Source of the DNA: SCQP01 sp050747745
Lineage (GTDB): Bacteria; Acidobacteriota; Terriglobia; Terriglobales; SCQP01
DNA length: 64,000 nt
Assembly (NCBI GenBank): GCA_050747745.1
Contig: JBOGKM010000098.1
Location: 94,883-158,882 of the forward strand
Reading direction: 5' to 3'
Shown here: piece by piece, positions 8,247-17,080 of the stretch
Layout of the letters: every line of letters starts with the position of its first letter
Numbering within the stretch: the first letter of the stretch is position 1
The notes under the pieces: model-generated
Seen by the model: only the letters and a program-made list of their open reading frames with translations
Told to the model about the DNA's origin: nothing
Database searches by the model: none
Position numbers and translations under genes: made by a program

Positions 8247-9041
8247 CTACTTCTTCAGCGGCTTGGGGATAAACAGCGAATCGGGAAAAGGGGCAAAGCT
8301 GATTTGGGTATAGTAGCGCTGCGCCAGCCGCTGCGGTCCCTGGTAAGTGTCCACGGAAAAAGCCGCTTCAATGCCCCCGATCGAGGCCCAGTCGCCATAG
8401 ACGACCGACTGGACGTAGCGGCCGCCAGTGTCGGGATCGGTGCGGGTCCAGTACACCCGCTCCGGCAGATGGGTATCGCGCGCAAACTGCACGGTGGCGG
8501 AAACGCCTTGCGGGTTGGTGAACAGCACCGCATTCACAGGCGCTTCATCGTAGCTCTGCTGGCCCTGAGCAAGCATCAGGGTCTGGGGATTCGCCGCCCA
8601 CGATTTTAAGATCACGTCGAGGGAATGCCGGCTTTCTTCTACGTAGTTGCGCAGCGCCGGGCGCAGCATGGGCGCCACCCCGCGGAAGGTGATCTGCCAG
8701 CCCTTGCCGCCGGCAAAAATATAGATCACGTTGCGCTTTTTGGTGAGTTCCAGCCGCTCGTCGGCGGGAAAGCGGTAGTAGGACCAGAAGCGATTGCCGG
8801 CGCCATTCATCTCGCCCGCCGAGCTGAAGGTGTAGTAGTAGCCCTGGCCGCTGCGCTCGGCGGCCTGCAGGTACATATCACCGCCCAAGGCCCCAATCGC
8901 TTGCCGGACAATGCGGCGGGCCTGCGCCGCGGCGGGGGTGGGCGCGGCCGCCTGCGCAGACAGCGCCGGGCGGAGCGGCAGCCGCGGCAGCGTCAGCGCC
9001 AGTGCGAGCAGCAGCAAGGGGAGCCGGAATAGCATCAGCAT
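8247..9041 (-). CDS. Secreted LolA-like hypothetical protein
   Basis: The 264-residue product starts with a classical signal peptide (LPLLLLALALTLPRLPL, then an Ala-rich cleavage region). The body is beta-rich: FWSYYRFPADERLELTK, NVIYIFAGGKGWQITFRG, NPQGVSATVQFARDTHLPER, VYWTRTDPDTGGRYVQSVVY. This resembles the half-barrel of LolA or outer-membrane lipoprotein-sorting proteins, but no diagnostic residue is conserved that I can point to. The ATG at 9041 is preferred over an in-frame TTG at 9050. It lies 15 bp or less from the pcrA stop and is probably in the same transcript. Periplasmic location is inferred; function is unknown. Confidence 0.75.
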   Translation of the reverse strand: MLMLFRLPLLLLALALTLPRLPLRPALSAQAAAPTPAAAQARRIVRQAIGALGGDMYLQAAERSGQGYYYTFSSAGEMNGAGNRFWSYYRFPADERLELTKKRNVIYIFAGGKGWQITFRGVAPMLRPALRNYVEESRHSLDVILKSWAANPQTLMLAQGQQSYDEAPVNAVLFTNPQGVSATVQFARDTHLPERVYWTRTDPDTGGRYVQSVVYGDWASIGGIEAAFSVDTYQGPQRLAQRYYTQISFAPFPDSLFIPKPLKK

Positions 9042-9056
9042 GAGCCCCAAGCGCGC

Positions 9057-11381
9057 TTAGACCGGCACCAACCCTGCCACTTTTTCCAGCAGCTTGCGCA
9101 GCCCAAAACCGGGAAACGAGATGGTGAGCTTAGTGTGTTCGCCTTCGCCTTCAATCTGCAACACCGTTCCGACGCCGAAGCTGGCATGGCGCACCCGCGC
9201 GCCCGCATGCCAGCGGCTGCCGGAGGACACGGCCGCGGCAGGCGCCACTACTGGCTGAGGCCTGCCGCGAGCGTGCTCTGCGGTTAGCTCCCCGGCGGGC
9301 GGCTCGGGCCGCCCAGCCGGACCCGGGTGCCGGAAAAACTGGTGGATGCTTTCCACCGAGTTGTAGGTATGACGAAAGCCGGCGCCCGATGGTTTCAATC
9401 CGCCGCGTTCCCAACCCGGGGTGCTCGGACGCAGTTCGACCGGCGACTGGTCGTCGAGCAGCGCCGCCGGTACTTCCGCCAAAAAGCGCGAGGGCACGCT
9501 GGGCTCGTAGCTCTGCCCCCCAAACCGCCGCCTGCGGGCGGCGTGGGTTAAGGCCAGCTCGCGCCGCGCACGCGTCATGCCGACATAGCAGAGCCGGCGC
9601 TCTTCTTCCAGAGCGGCCGGCGAGTTGAGGGTCCGGCTGTGGGGAAACAGGCCCTCTTCCAGACCGGCCAGAAAAACGCTGTCGAACTCCAGGCCCTTGG
9701 CCGCATGCAGGCTCATCAGCTGCACCCGCGCCTGCTCGTCGTAGCCGTCCTGATCGCTTACCAGCGCCGCATGATCGAGGAAAGCCGCGGCCGATTCGCC
9801 GCGCGCGGCGGCATCGGCGGCGGCGTTGACCAGTTCGCCCAGGTTTTCCAGGTGCGCTTCGGCTTCCGGCGTGGCTTCCTCGCGCAGCCGCTGGAGGTAG
9901 CCGCTGCGTTCCAGCGCCTGGCGCAGCAGCGCATCCGGCGGCGCCGCGGCCAGCGCCAGGGTGCGCAGCTCGGCCATCAGTTGGTAGAAGGCGGCCAGCG
10001 GCCGCAGCGCCCGCGGGCTGAAGCCGGCGCCGCCTTCCAGCGCCGCCGCGGCCGCTTCCAGGCAGGTGGCGTTGCGCTCGCGCATCAGCCGTTCGAGCGC
10101 CTCCACGGTAGTCTTACCGATGCCGCGCGCGGGGGTATTGATGATGCGCAGCCAGGCCATCGAATCGGCGGGATTGAGGGCGGCGCGCAGGTAGGCGAGC
10201 AGATCGCGCACTTCCGCACGCTCGTAAAAGCTGAACCCGCCCAGCACCCGGTAGGCGATGCCGCGGCGCCGCAGCGCTTCTTCAAATAAGCGGGATTGCG
10301 CGTTGGTGCGGTAGAGCACCGCGATCGCCGGCGGCGGCGCCGCCGCCAGGCGCGCGGCAATGGCATCGGCCACCCAAGCCGCTTCCTGCTCGGAATCCGG
10401 CGCCTGGCAGCAGGCGATGGCGGCGCCCGGGGCGGCTTCGGTCCACAGCTGCTTGCCTTTGCGCTCGCGGTTGTTGGCCACCACGCTCGAGGCCGCTGTC
10501 AGAATGTTTTTGGTCGAGCGGTAGTTCTGCTCCAGGCGAATGACCCGGGCACCGGCGTAGTCGCGCTCAAAATCCAGAATATTGCGGATGTCGGCGCCGC
10601 GCCAGGAGTAGATGCTCTGGTCTTCGTCGCCCACCACGCACAGGTTCTGGGTCTGGTGGGTGAGCAGGCGCAGCAGCTCGTACTGGGGACGGTTGGTGTC
10701 CTGATACTCGTCCACCAACAGGTAGCGATAGCGCTGGTTGTAGCGCGCCGCGGTTTCCTCGCTCTGGCGCAGCAGGCGTTCGGTTTCAAGCAGCAGGTCG
10801 TCAAAGTCGAGTGCGTGCGCCAGTTTCAGCCCCGCCTGGTAGCGCTCGTAGACCACCGCCAGCCGTTCGGAGTTGGGGTCGGCGGCGTGCTCACGCAACT
10901 GTTGCGGACTCCAACCGCGGTTTTTGGCCGTCCCGATCCGGCTCAATACCGCCCGCGGCGCAAACGCCTTCTCATCCAGTCCCAGGCCGGAAAGCACGGT
11001 TTTGAGCAGCCGCAACTGCTCGTCGTCGGCGTAGATGACAAAATCGGTGCGCCCGCCGATGGCGGCGTAGTCGCGCCGCAGACTGCGCACGCAAAAGGCA
11101 TGAAAGGTGGAAATTTCCGGCTGCGCCCAAGCCTCGTAGTCGAGCAGCGCCGCCACTCGTTGCTGCATCTCCTGAGCCGCCTTGTTGGTAAACGTCATCG
11201 CCAGAATGGACTGCGGCGGAGTACGATAATGGGCGATCAGGTGGACGATGCGGTGGGTAAGGACGCGGGTTTTGCCGCTGCCAGCACCCGCCAAAATCAG
11301 CAGCGGCCCGGAAACGTGCTCTACCGCGGCCCGCTGTTGCGGGTTGAGTGCCGACAAACGCGCTGGAGCTATCGCAGCCAC
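9057..11381 (-). CDS. pcrA: UvrD/PcrA-type 3'-5' DNA helicase
   Basis: A superfamily 1A helicase of 774 residues that unwinds DNA in repair and clears stalled replication intermediates. Motifs in order: Q-motif LNPQQRAAVEH; Walker A AGAGSGKTRVL; Ia AMTFTNKAAQEM; II LLVDEYQDTN; III VVGDEDQSIYSWRGAD; IV RLEQNYRST; V VQLMSLHAAKGLEFDSVFL; VI EERRLCYVGMTRARREL. The C-terminus (HAGARVRHASFGVGTVLQIE) is the short beta-barrel tail typical of PcrA/UvrD. The start is a GTG at 11381, 46 bp from the divergent waaA start. It probably heads the minus-strand run that ends with the cyanophycinase-like gene. Confidence 0.95.
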   Translation of the reverse strand: MAAIAPARLSALNPQQRAAVEHVSGPLLILAGAGSGKTRVLTHRIVHLIAHYRTPPQSILAMTFTNKAAQEMQQRVAALLDYEAWAQPEISTFHAFCVRSLRRDYAAIGGRTDFVIYADDEQLRLLKTVLSGLGLDEKAFAPRAVLSRIGTAKNRGWSPQQLREHAADPNSERLAVVYERYQAGLKLAHALDFDDLLLETERLLRQSEETAARYNQRYRYLLVDEYQDTNRPQYELLRLLTHQTQNLCVVGDEDQSIYSWRGADIRNILDFERDYAGARVIRLEQNYRSTKNILTAASSVVANNRERKGKQLWTEAAPGAAIACCQAPDSEQEAAWVADAIAARLAAAPPPAIAVLYRTNAQSRLFEEALRRRGIAYRVLGGFSFYERAEVRDLLAYLRAALNPADSMAWLRIINTPARGIGKTTVEALERLMRERNATCLEAAAAALEGGAGFSPRALRPLAAFYQLMAELRTLALAAAPPDALLRQALERSGYLQRLREEATPEAEAHLENLGELVNAAADAAARGESAAAFLDHAALVSDQDGYDEQARVQLMSLHAAKGLEFDSVFLAGLEEGLFPHSRTLNSPAALEEERRLCYVGMTRARRELALTHAARRRRFGGQSYEPSVPSRFLAEVPAALLDDQSPVELRPSTPGWERGGLKPSGAGFRHTYNSVESIHQFFRHPGPAGRPEPPAGELTAEHARGRPQPVVAPAAAVSSGSRWHAGARVRHASFGVGTVLQIEGEGEHTKLTISFPGFGLRKLLEKVAGLVPV

Positions 11382-11427
11382 CTAGTGTAGTTTAGCAACC
11401 GGATTTGCTTCGATCGCCGGCGGCGGC

Positions 11428-12714
11428 ATGTACCTGCTTTATTCGCTACTTTTATCGTTGGGGCTGGGGGCCATGCTTCCCCTGTTCTGGCTGCGCAATG
11501 CCCCCGATGGGCGCTACACGCGCTTTCTGGGCGAACGTTTGGGCGGGCTGGCGCCGCTGGCGGCGCCCGGAGCAATCTGGGTCCACGCAGTATCGGTGGG
11601 TGAAGCGTTGGCGGTGGAGCGACTGATCGCACAACTGCAACTCCGCTTCCCCGACCGGCCCGTAGTCCTTTCGGTCACCACGGCGGCGGGCCGCGCGCTG
11701 GCGGAGCGGCGCATCGGTGCCGCGCGCATTTTCTACTTTCCCCTGGATTTCCGCATGGCCGCGCGGCGCAGCTTGCGCGCCCTGCATCCGGCGCTAGTGT
11801 TGATTACCGAAACCGAAATCTGGCCCAATTTCCTGCGCGCCGCCGCCCAGGATGGGATTCCGGTGATGTTTCTTAACGGCCGCATTTCCGGCCGCAGCTT
11901 CGCCCGCTACCAGATGATCCGGCGCCTGTTGCGGCCTGTGCTGCAGCCAGTGCGGGCCTTTCTGATGCAGACCGCAACCGATGCCGAGCGCGTGCTGGCG
12001 CTGGGCGCGGCGCCGGAGCGGGTGCAGGTGGCGGGCAACCTGAAATTCGATCTGGTGCCGCCCGAGCGGCCCGGATTTGTGCGCTGGCTCGCCGCCGAGC
12101 TGGCGCGGGCGGGAATTGGCGAAGTTGTGGTGGCGGGCAGCACCATGGAAGGGGAAGAACCGCTGTTGCTGGAGGCGTGGCAGCATCTGAGCCGCCACGA
12201 TCGCCTGCTGGTGCTGGCGCCACGGCATCCGCAGCGGTTTGCGGCGGTGGCGGCGCTGCTGGCGGCCTCGGGGCTGGGCTGGTCGCGGCGCTCGCAGTGG
12301 AAGGGCGAAGCGGAAGCGCAACTGCCGCCAGGCGGCGTGTTGCTGCTGGATTCCCTTGGCGAGCTGGCCTCGGCGTTTGAGCTGGCCACAGTAGCGTACG
12401 TGGGTGGCAGCCTCACACCAAATGGCGGCCACAACCTGCTGGAGCCGGCCTATTGGGGCGTGCCGCTCACCTTTGGCCCGCACATGCAAAACTTTGCCGC
12501 TATCGCCGAACAGTTTCTGGCGGCCGGGGCGGCGCACGAAGCCTCGAGCAGTTTCGAGCTGGAACGGGTGTGGCAGCGTCTGCTTGAGGACCCGGAAGAA
12601 CGCCGGCGCACCGGCGCCGCCGCGCGCGCGCTACTGGCGTCGCAACGCGGCGCCACCGAGCGCGCGCTGGACGCAATTGCCGCTGTACTGCAAGCGGTGC
12701 CAAACTCGGGGTAG
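11428..12714 (+). CDS. waaA: 3-deoxy-D-manno-octulosonic acid (Kdo) transferase WaaA
   Basis: Inner-membrane glycosyltransferase (GT30) that adds Kdo to lipid A precursor from CMP-Kdo. The 428-residue protein has an N-terminal membrane anchor (YLLYSLLLSLGLGAMLPLF). The acceptor domain contains IWVHAVSVGEALAVERLI and LVLITETEIWPNFLRAA, with the family's catalytic-type glutamate in the GEA segment. The C-terminal GT-B domain contains VVAGSTMEGEEPLLLEA, LVLAPRHPQRF and GGHNLLEPAYWGVPLTFGPH. Its presence means the organism makes LPS-like lipid A. It is the first gene of a plus-strand run with the TPR and rhodanese genes. Confidence 0.94.
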   Translation: MYLLYSLLLSLGLGAMLPLFWLRNAPDGRYTRFLGERLGGLAPLAAPGAIWVHAVSVGEALAVERLIAQLQLRFPDRPVVLSVTTAAGRALAERRIGAARIFYFPLDFRMAARRSLRALHPALVLITETEIWPNFLRAAAQDGIPVMFLNGRISGRSFARYQMIRRLLRPVLQPVRAFLMQTATDAERVLALGAAPERVQVAGNLKFDLVPPERPGFVRWLAAELARAGIGEVVVAGSTMEGEEPLLLEAWQHLSRHDRLLVLAPRHPQRFAAVAALLAASGLGWSRRSQWKGEAEAQLPPGGVLLLDSLGELASAFELATVAYVGGSLTPNGGHNLLEPAYWGVPLTFGPHMQNFAAIAEQFLAAGAAHEASSSFELERVWQRLLEDPEERRRTGAAARALLASQRGATERALDAIAAVLQAVPNSG

Positions 12715-12753
12715 CCAGCTTCGACGGCCTGCACGCCGGGGTAGAATCGGGAA

Positions 12754-13971
12754 GTGAGCAGCGAATGCAGTGCCGGGATCGCTGATTTCGAGGTGAGCGT
12801 GCTCGCCGAGGCGGCGCCGCCCCCTCCGCCGGGCACCGGGGCAGGCGTAGCGCGCGTGCTGGCCACCGCGCTGGAGCGGGCCGGCCTCGCGGCCGCGAGC
12901 ACCATTGCGGGCCAGCTCTGGATCAGCGATCGCTGGCAGGCGGAAATCATCATTAGCGACCAGCGCCGGGCGGAGGAAGCGCCGTTTGCCCTCGGCCACC
13001 ACCTGCTGGCGCGCCTGGCCGAGTTTGCCGCCCGCGCCTGCGGAGGCGAGCTAGGCACTCCGGTGCTCACCAGCTTTGAGGATCTGGCCACCGCCGCACC
13101 CGCCGCCCTGCTGCACTATCTGGCCGGCTACGCCCAGGGCGGAGCAGAACGGCAGCAGCTGTGGCGGCGCGGCTTTGAACTCGATCCCAAACTGGTGGCG
13201 CTGCGCACCGGTGTCGCCGCCGAATTGCTGGCCGAAGGACGCAGCGAGGCGGCGGCAGCGCTGCTGGCCGGCACGGCGGTTGCGGACGGGTTTGCCGCCG
13301 CCGAGCTGGGCATTGGGTTGTGGGCGGCGGGCGAGACCACCGTCAGCCAGCAACTGCTGCAGGCAGCGGTGCGGACGAATCCGGAAAACGGGCTGGTGCT
13401 GGCGGCGCTGGCGGCCTTGTTGGCCGAACACGCAGCGGGCAGCGACGAAGCCAGCCATGCCGCCTGGGACGAGGCGCTGCTGCTGGCCAGCCAGGCAACG
13501 CAGTTGGCGGGGGAGGATTTCCGCACCTGGGCGGCGCTGGCCGCGGTGCATCGCGCCGGCGGGGACTTCGAGCAGGCGGGCTTTTACTACGGGTTTGCGC
13601 TGCGCCTGGCGCCCGACGCGCCCAGCGTGCTCAAGGATGCCAGCGCCTGCTGGCTGGCAGCGCACAAGCCGCGCCAGGCGCTGCCGCTGATTGAGCGCGC
13701 GCGCCAGGTGGCGCCCGCCGACGCCGAAAACGCCGGCAATCTTGCCTTTGCACATCGCTTGCTGGGCGAGCGCGGCGCGGCGCTGCAGGCGGCCCGCACC
13801 GCCGCCCGGTTGGCGCCCGGCGATGCCCGCCTGCACGTGTTGCACGGGGAAGTGGCTCTGGAGGCGGGCGAACGCGAGGAAGCGCTGGAGGCCTGGGCGC
13901 GCGCGGCCGAGCTCGAACCCGCGCTCACCATTAATCCGGAAGGCGGCAACCTGGGACTGGAGGCAGGATGA
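12754..13971 (+). CDS. TPR-repeat protein
   Basis: The 405-residue protein begins with GTG at 12754. From about residue 115 on it is alpha-helical with repeated TPR-like units: FRTWAALAAVHRAGGDFEQA, FALRLAPDAPSVLKDASACW, ENAGNLAFAHRLLGERGAA and LHVLHGEVALEAGEREEALE. TPR arrays are protein-binding scaffolds. The first 110 residues are not recognised. No signal peptide or membrane segment is seen, so it is probably cytosolic. A TAGAAT hexamer at 12742-12747 lies 6 bp before the GTG, with TTCGAC 16 bp further upstream, suggesting its own promoter and a leaderless transcript. Its stop overlaps the rhodanese start by 4 bp (ATGA). Confidence 0.82.
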   Translation: MSSECSAGIADFEVSVLAEAAPPPPPGTGAGVARVLATALERAGLAAASTIAGQLWISDRWQAEIIISDQRRAEEAPFALGHHLLARLAEFAARACGGELGTPVLTSFEDLATAAPAALLHYLAGYAQGGAERQQLWRRGFELDPKLVALRTGVAAELLAEGRSEAAAALLAGTAVADGFAAAELGIGLWAAGETTVSQQLLQAAVRTNPENGLVLAALAALLAEHAAGSDEASHAAWDEALLLASQATQLAGEDFRTWAALAAVHRAGGDFEQAGFYYGFALRLAPDAPSVLKDASACWLAAHKPRQALPLIERARQVAPADAENAGNLAFAHRLLGERGAALQAARTAARLAPGDARLHVLHGEVALEAGEREEALEAWARAAELEPALTINPEGGNLGLEAG

Positions 13972-14312
13972 AGGTACCAGAAGCATTGGACATCGAAATC
14001 AGCGTGGACGAGCTGGCGCGCCGCCGCGGGGCGGGCGAGACCTTGGCGCTGCTCGACGTGCGCGAGGATTGGGAGTTCGAGCAGGCGCACCTGGACGGGG
14101 CCGAACACATTCCCCTGGCACAACTGCCGCTGCACCTGGAGCAGATGCAGCAGCGCGCCCAGGAAGAAATCATCTGCTACTGCCACTCCGGCCGCCGCAG
14201 CCTCAACGCCGCCGACTGGCTGCGCCGTTGCGGATGTGCGCGCGCGCGCTCGCTGGCGGGCGGCATTGACGCCTGGAGCGTCGCGGTGGACTCGTCCATA
14301 CCGCGTTATTGA
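13968..14312 (+). CDS. Single-domain rhodanese-like protein
   Basis: A 114-residue single rhodanese (sulfurtransferase) domain. Seen: the N-terminal ALLDVREDWEFEQAHLDGA, the HIPLAQLPLHLEQM segment, the active-site loop IICYCHSGRRSLNAADWL with the catalytic-type Cys in CHSGRRS, and SLAGGIDAWS near the end. Such proteins carry persulfide sulfur in the cytosol for thiosulfate metabolism, tRNA thiolation or detoxification; the partner here is unknown. The ATG overlaps the TPR stop by 4 bp, so translation is probably coupled. The sulfite-exporter-type pair on the opposite strand is adjacent, a possible but unproven sulfur link. Confidence 0.92.
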   Translation: MKVPEALDIEISVDELARRRGAGETLALLDVREDWEFEQAHLDGAEHIPLAQLPLHLEQMQQRAQEEIICYCHSGRRSLNAADWLRRCGCARARSLAGGIDAWSVAVDSSIPRY

Positions 14313-14323
14313 AGCGGCCGCTG

Positions 14324-14707
14324 TCAGTGCAGGCCGAGCCGTCCGAGAATCACGGTGAGGATGATCACGCCCAGCACCGTGCCGCACACCAGCACGAACT
14401 TGCGGTCGCGGTCGACCCAGAACGCCAGCAACGCCAGACACACCCGCGACACCGGCGTAAGGATCAGCACCACGGTTGCGGCCAGCATGAGCGCGGTGGG
14501 ATCGAAATGCAGCAGGCCGCGCCAGAACGCTGTCCATCCCAGCGAGGGCGGCGGACCGAGAGAGATGACCGTGTGCCGTCTCAACGCCAGCACCACACCG
14601 GCGGCAAACAGCACCGAGCTGGCCACCATACCCCACAGCAGGGCTTTATAAACCACGGCGTAGACATTGGGCGGGGCTTCGTGCAGGCGGTTTTGCGGGC
14701 TGGCCAT
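14324..14707 (-). CDS. DUF1634-family membrane protein
   Basis: The 127-residue protein starts at the ATG at 14707 (MASPQNRLHEAPP). It has three membrane segments: LLWGMVASSVLFAAGVVLAL, ALMLAATVVLILTPVSRVCL, and FVLVCGTVLGVIILTVILG. DUF1634 proteins are typically encoded next to TauE/SafE permeases, as here: the start is 5 bp after the stop of the TauE gene. It is likely an accessory subunit of that exporter. The longer frame extending upstream to 15067 is antisense to or out of frame with the permease and is not used. The function of the family is not established. Confidence 0.85.
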   Translation of the reverse strand: MASPQNRLHEAPPNVYAVVYKALLWGMVASSVLFAAGVVLALRRHTVISLGPPPSLGWTAFWRGLLHFDPTALMLAATVVLILTPVSRVCLALLAFWVDRDRKFVLVCGTVLGVIILTVILGRLGLH

Positions 14708-14712
14708 CGGCT

Positions 14713-15609
14713 TTAGCTCCCCAGGCTGGGCAAAACCACATGGAAGCGCAGCGCCAGCGCCTTGACCAGCATGCCGTAGGCGAGATAAATCATGAGCGCG
14801 GTGAAGATACGCTTGAGCATCACCGAGCGCAGGCGGTTCATGACGAGGGTGCCGATGGTGGCGCCGGTGGTCGTTCCCAGCGCCACCGGAGCGACCACGT
14901 AGAAATGGATGAGGCCGGCCAGGTAGAACAGAATCGAACCCACCGCCGCCGTGACCCCGATCATCATCTTGCTGGTGCCCACCGCGGCTTTCATGGGCAC
15001 GTTCATGTAGCGGTTCATGGCCGAAACCTTGAGCACGCCGCCGCCCACGCCCAGCAGTCCGCTGCACACGCCCGCCAGATACGAGATTCCCAAGCCCACG
15101 CCGCAGCCGTTGACCACGTAATCCACTTCGCGGTCGAGCGCCTCGTCATGGTAGCGCCCGCTCAGTTCCAGCCGGCGCGACCAGGCGTCGGGCGCGGCGG
15201 TGGCGTAGGCGCCGGCGGCGATGAGCCGGTCATCGCGATGGCGGGTCACAAACGCCGTCCAGGCCATGTAGGCCAGCAAGGCGGCAAACAGCAGCAGCAT
15301 CAGCCATTCCTTCAAATACAGCGCCAGCACGCTGCCGCTGAGCGCGCCGATGGTGGTGGCCACTTCCAGAAACATGCCCAGGCGCAAATTGGTGATGTGC
15401 TGCTCGACGTAGCTGGAGCCGCCCGCATTGCTGGTAGCAATCACCGAAACCAGGCTGGCGGCGACGGCGATCTTGATGGGCAGATGAAACATCAACACCA
15501 GCGCGGGCACGATGAAAATGCCGCCGCCCACGCCCAGCAGCGCGCCTAAAAAACCGGCGCAGACGGCGGCGGCGAACAGGACGACAACAAAATGCAGGCT
15601 GTAGGCCAT
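14713..15609 (-). CDS. TauE/SafE-family sulfite exporter-type permease
   Basis: The 298-residue protein has about eight membrane segments and the two internally repeated glycine-rich motifs of the family: LGALLGVGGGIFIVPALVLM near the N-terminus and CSGLLGVGGGVLKVSAMNRY in the second half. Each is followed by a conserved Thr/Ser-rich helix (SLVSVIATSNAGGSS and GTSKMMIGVTAAVGS). Members export sulfite, sulfonates or other organic anions across the inner membrane; the substrate here cannot be told. ATG at 15609; a longer upstream frame lacks family features. Co-transcribed with the DUF1634 gene. It is divergent from dnaB across an intergenic stretch that holds an inverted repeat. Confidence 0.9.
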   Translation of the reverse strand: MAYSLHFVVVLFAAAVCAGFLGALLGVGGGIFIVPALVLMFHLPIKIAVAASLVSVIATSNAGGSSYVEQHITNLRLGMFLEVATTIGALSGSVLALYLKEWLMLLLFAALLAYMAWTAFVTRHRDDRLIAAGAYATAAPDAWSRRLELSGRYHDEALDREVDYVVNGCGVGLGISYLAGVCSGLLGVGGGVLKVSAMNRYMNVPMKAAVGTSKMMIGVTAAVGSILFYLAGLIHFYVVAPVALGTTTGATIGTLVMNRLRSVMLKRIFTALMIYLAYGMLVKALALRFHVVLPSLGS

Positions 15610-15637
15610 GGCGGCGGGGAGTCCACAGGATAGGTGA

Positions 15638-15674
15638 TTTTTCCACCACTTGCACAGGCTGTGGGTGGAAAAAA
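15638..15674. promoter_or_regulatory. Inverted repeat in the tauE/dnaB divergent intergenic region
   Basis: Perfect 10-bp arms, TTTTTCCACC at 15638-15647 and GGTGGAAAAA at 15664-15673, surround an inner CACAG-G-CTGTG palindrome. It lies between divergent starts (tauE 15609, dnaB 15722), so it is more likely an operator or a hairpin in a leader than a terminator. The TCCAC/GTGGA cores vaguely recall DnaA boxes but do not match the TTATNCACA consensus. Confidence 0.6.
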
Positions 15675-15721
15675 TGTGAATGTTGGCGTCCGGGCGCGGG
15701 CGTGCGCTACCATGCTCGCTC

Positions 15722-17080
15722 ATGGCCATCGCCGACCAGCTTGCCGCCCAGGGCTTGCCCGCCAACCTCACCGCCGAACGCTCGCTGCTGGGCGCCATCC
15801 TGCTGGACAGTTATCACTACTTCTCCACCGCCGATGTGCTCACTCCCGGCGATTTCCATCTGGAGGCGCACCGTAAGATTTACCGCGCCATGCGCGCGCT
15901 GACGGCGCGCAGCGTGGCGCTGGATTTCATTACGCTGGGCGAGGAGCTGGAGCGCCAGCACGATCTGGAAGCCGCCGGCGGGCACGTCTACCTGACTTCG
16001 CTCACCGAAGGCCTGCCGCGCTCGATCAACGCCGAACACTACGCCCGCATCGTGAAAGGCCGCGCCGTCGAGCGCGAGCTGCTGGGAGTGGCGCAGGAGG
16101 TGACCCAGGCGGTGCTTTCCGGCCAGACCGGCGATGCCGTGCTGGAGCTGGCGCAGCAGCGCATTTTCGCCATCGCCGTGGACCGGGTGCAACAGGGACT
16201 GACCAGCGTGGGCAGCCTGACGGGGGAGATCATCGCCAAGCTCGACCAGCTCCACGGCCAGGAAATCAGCGGCCTGCGCACCGGATTCACCAAGCTGGAT
16301 GAGATCACCACAGGGCTGCAGCCGGCCGATCTGGTCATCATCGCCGGGCGCCCCTCGATGGGCAAGACCTCGTTCGCCGTGAATATCGTGGAAAACGCGG
16401 CGCTGCAGTATGGCAAAACGGCGGCCGTGTTCAGCCTGGAAATGTCGCGCGTGCAACTGGTGCTGCGCATGCTGTGCTCGCAGGCGCGGGTGAACGCCAA
16501 AGCGCTGCGCAGCGGCTTTTTGGGGCGCCAGGACATTGCCGCCCTCACCCAAGCGGCGGGCCGGCTGGCGCAGGCGGGGATTTACATTGACGACACCTCG
16601 GGCATTGATCTGGCCGGCCTGCGCGCCAAGTGCCGGCGCCTGGGAGCCGAACTGGCCGCCCAGTCGCCGCCGCGCCGGCTCGATCTGGTGGTGGTGGATT
16701 ATCTGCAGCTCATGGGCTCGAGCGGGCGCGCGGAGAACCGCAATCTGGAAGTCAGCGCCATCTCGCGCGGGATGAAGATCCTGGCCAAGGAGCTGAACTG
16801 TCCGGTGGTGGTGCTCTCCCAGCTCAGCCGCGCTCCCGAGCAACGCACCGGCAACCACGAACCCATCCTCAGCGACCTGCGCGAATCCGGCGCCATCGAG
16901 CAGGACGCCGATCTGGTGGCCTTCATCTACCGCGACGAAGTCTATCACCGTGATTCGGAAGATCAGGGCAAGGCCAAAATCATCATCGCCAAACAGCGCA
17001 ACGGCCCCATCGGCGACATCCATCTGGCTTTTTTGCGCGAGTACACGCGTTTTGAAAACCTGGCCGAGGATGCCGAATGA
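15722..17080 (+). CDS. dnaB: Replicative DNA helicase DnaB
   Basis: Hexameric 5'-3' replicative helicase, 452 residues, normal length. The N-terminal primase-interacting domain (LTAERSLLGAILLDSYHYF, EAHRKIYRAMRAL) is followed by a linker and the RecA-like core. The core contains Walker A IIAGRPSMGKTSFAVNI, VFSLEMSRVQLVLRML (H1a), Walker B LDLVVVDYLQLMGSS, VVVLSQLSRAPEQR (H3) and SDLRESGAIEQDADLVAFIY (H4 with arginine finger region). The ATG at 15722 fits the family start; upstream in-frame codons to 15680 do not. A TACCAT hexamer at 15708-15713 lies 8 bp before the ATG. The stop overlaps the MFS start by 4 bp. Confidence 0.96.
   Translation: MAIADQLAAQGLPANLTAERSLLGAILLDSYHYFSTADVLTPGDFHLEAHRKIYRAMRALTARSVALDFITLGEELERQHDLEAAGGHVYLTSLTEGLPRSINAEHYARIVKGRAVERELLGVAQEVTQAVLSGQTGDAVLELAQQRIFAIAVDRVQQGLTSVGSLTGEIIAKLDQLHGQEISGLRTGFTKLDEITTGLQPADLVIIAGRPSMGKTSFAVNIVENAALQYGKTAAVFSLEMSRVQLVLRMLCSQARVNAKALRSGFLGRQDIAALTQAAGRLAQAGIYIDDTSGIDLAGLRAKCRRLGAELAAQSPPRRLDLVVVDYLQLMGSSGRAENRNLEVSAISRGMKILAKELNCPVVVLSQLSRAPEQRTGNHEPILSDLRESGAIEQDADLVAFIYRDEVYHRDSEDQGKAKIIIAKQRNGPIGDIHLAFLREYTRFENLAEDAE

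Noticed and set aside
15616..15674. Possible DnaA boxes or origin upstream of dnaB
   Set aside because: TCCAC/GTGGA-containing sequences do not match the TTATNCACA consensus, and there is no cluster, dnaA or dnaN gene.
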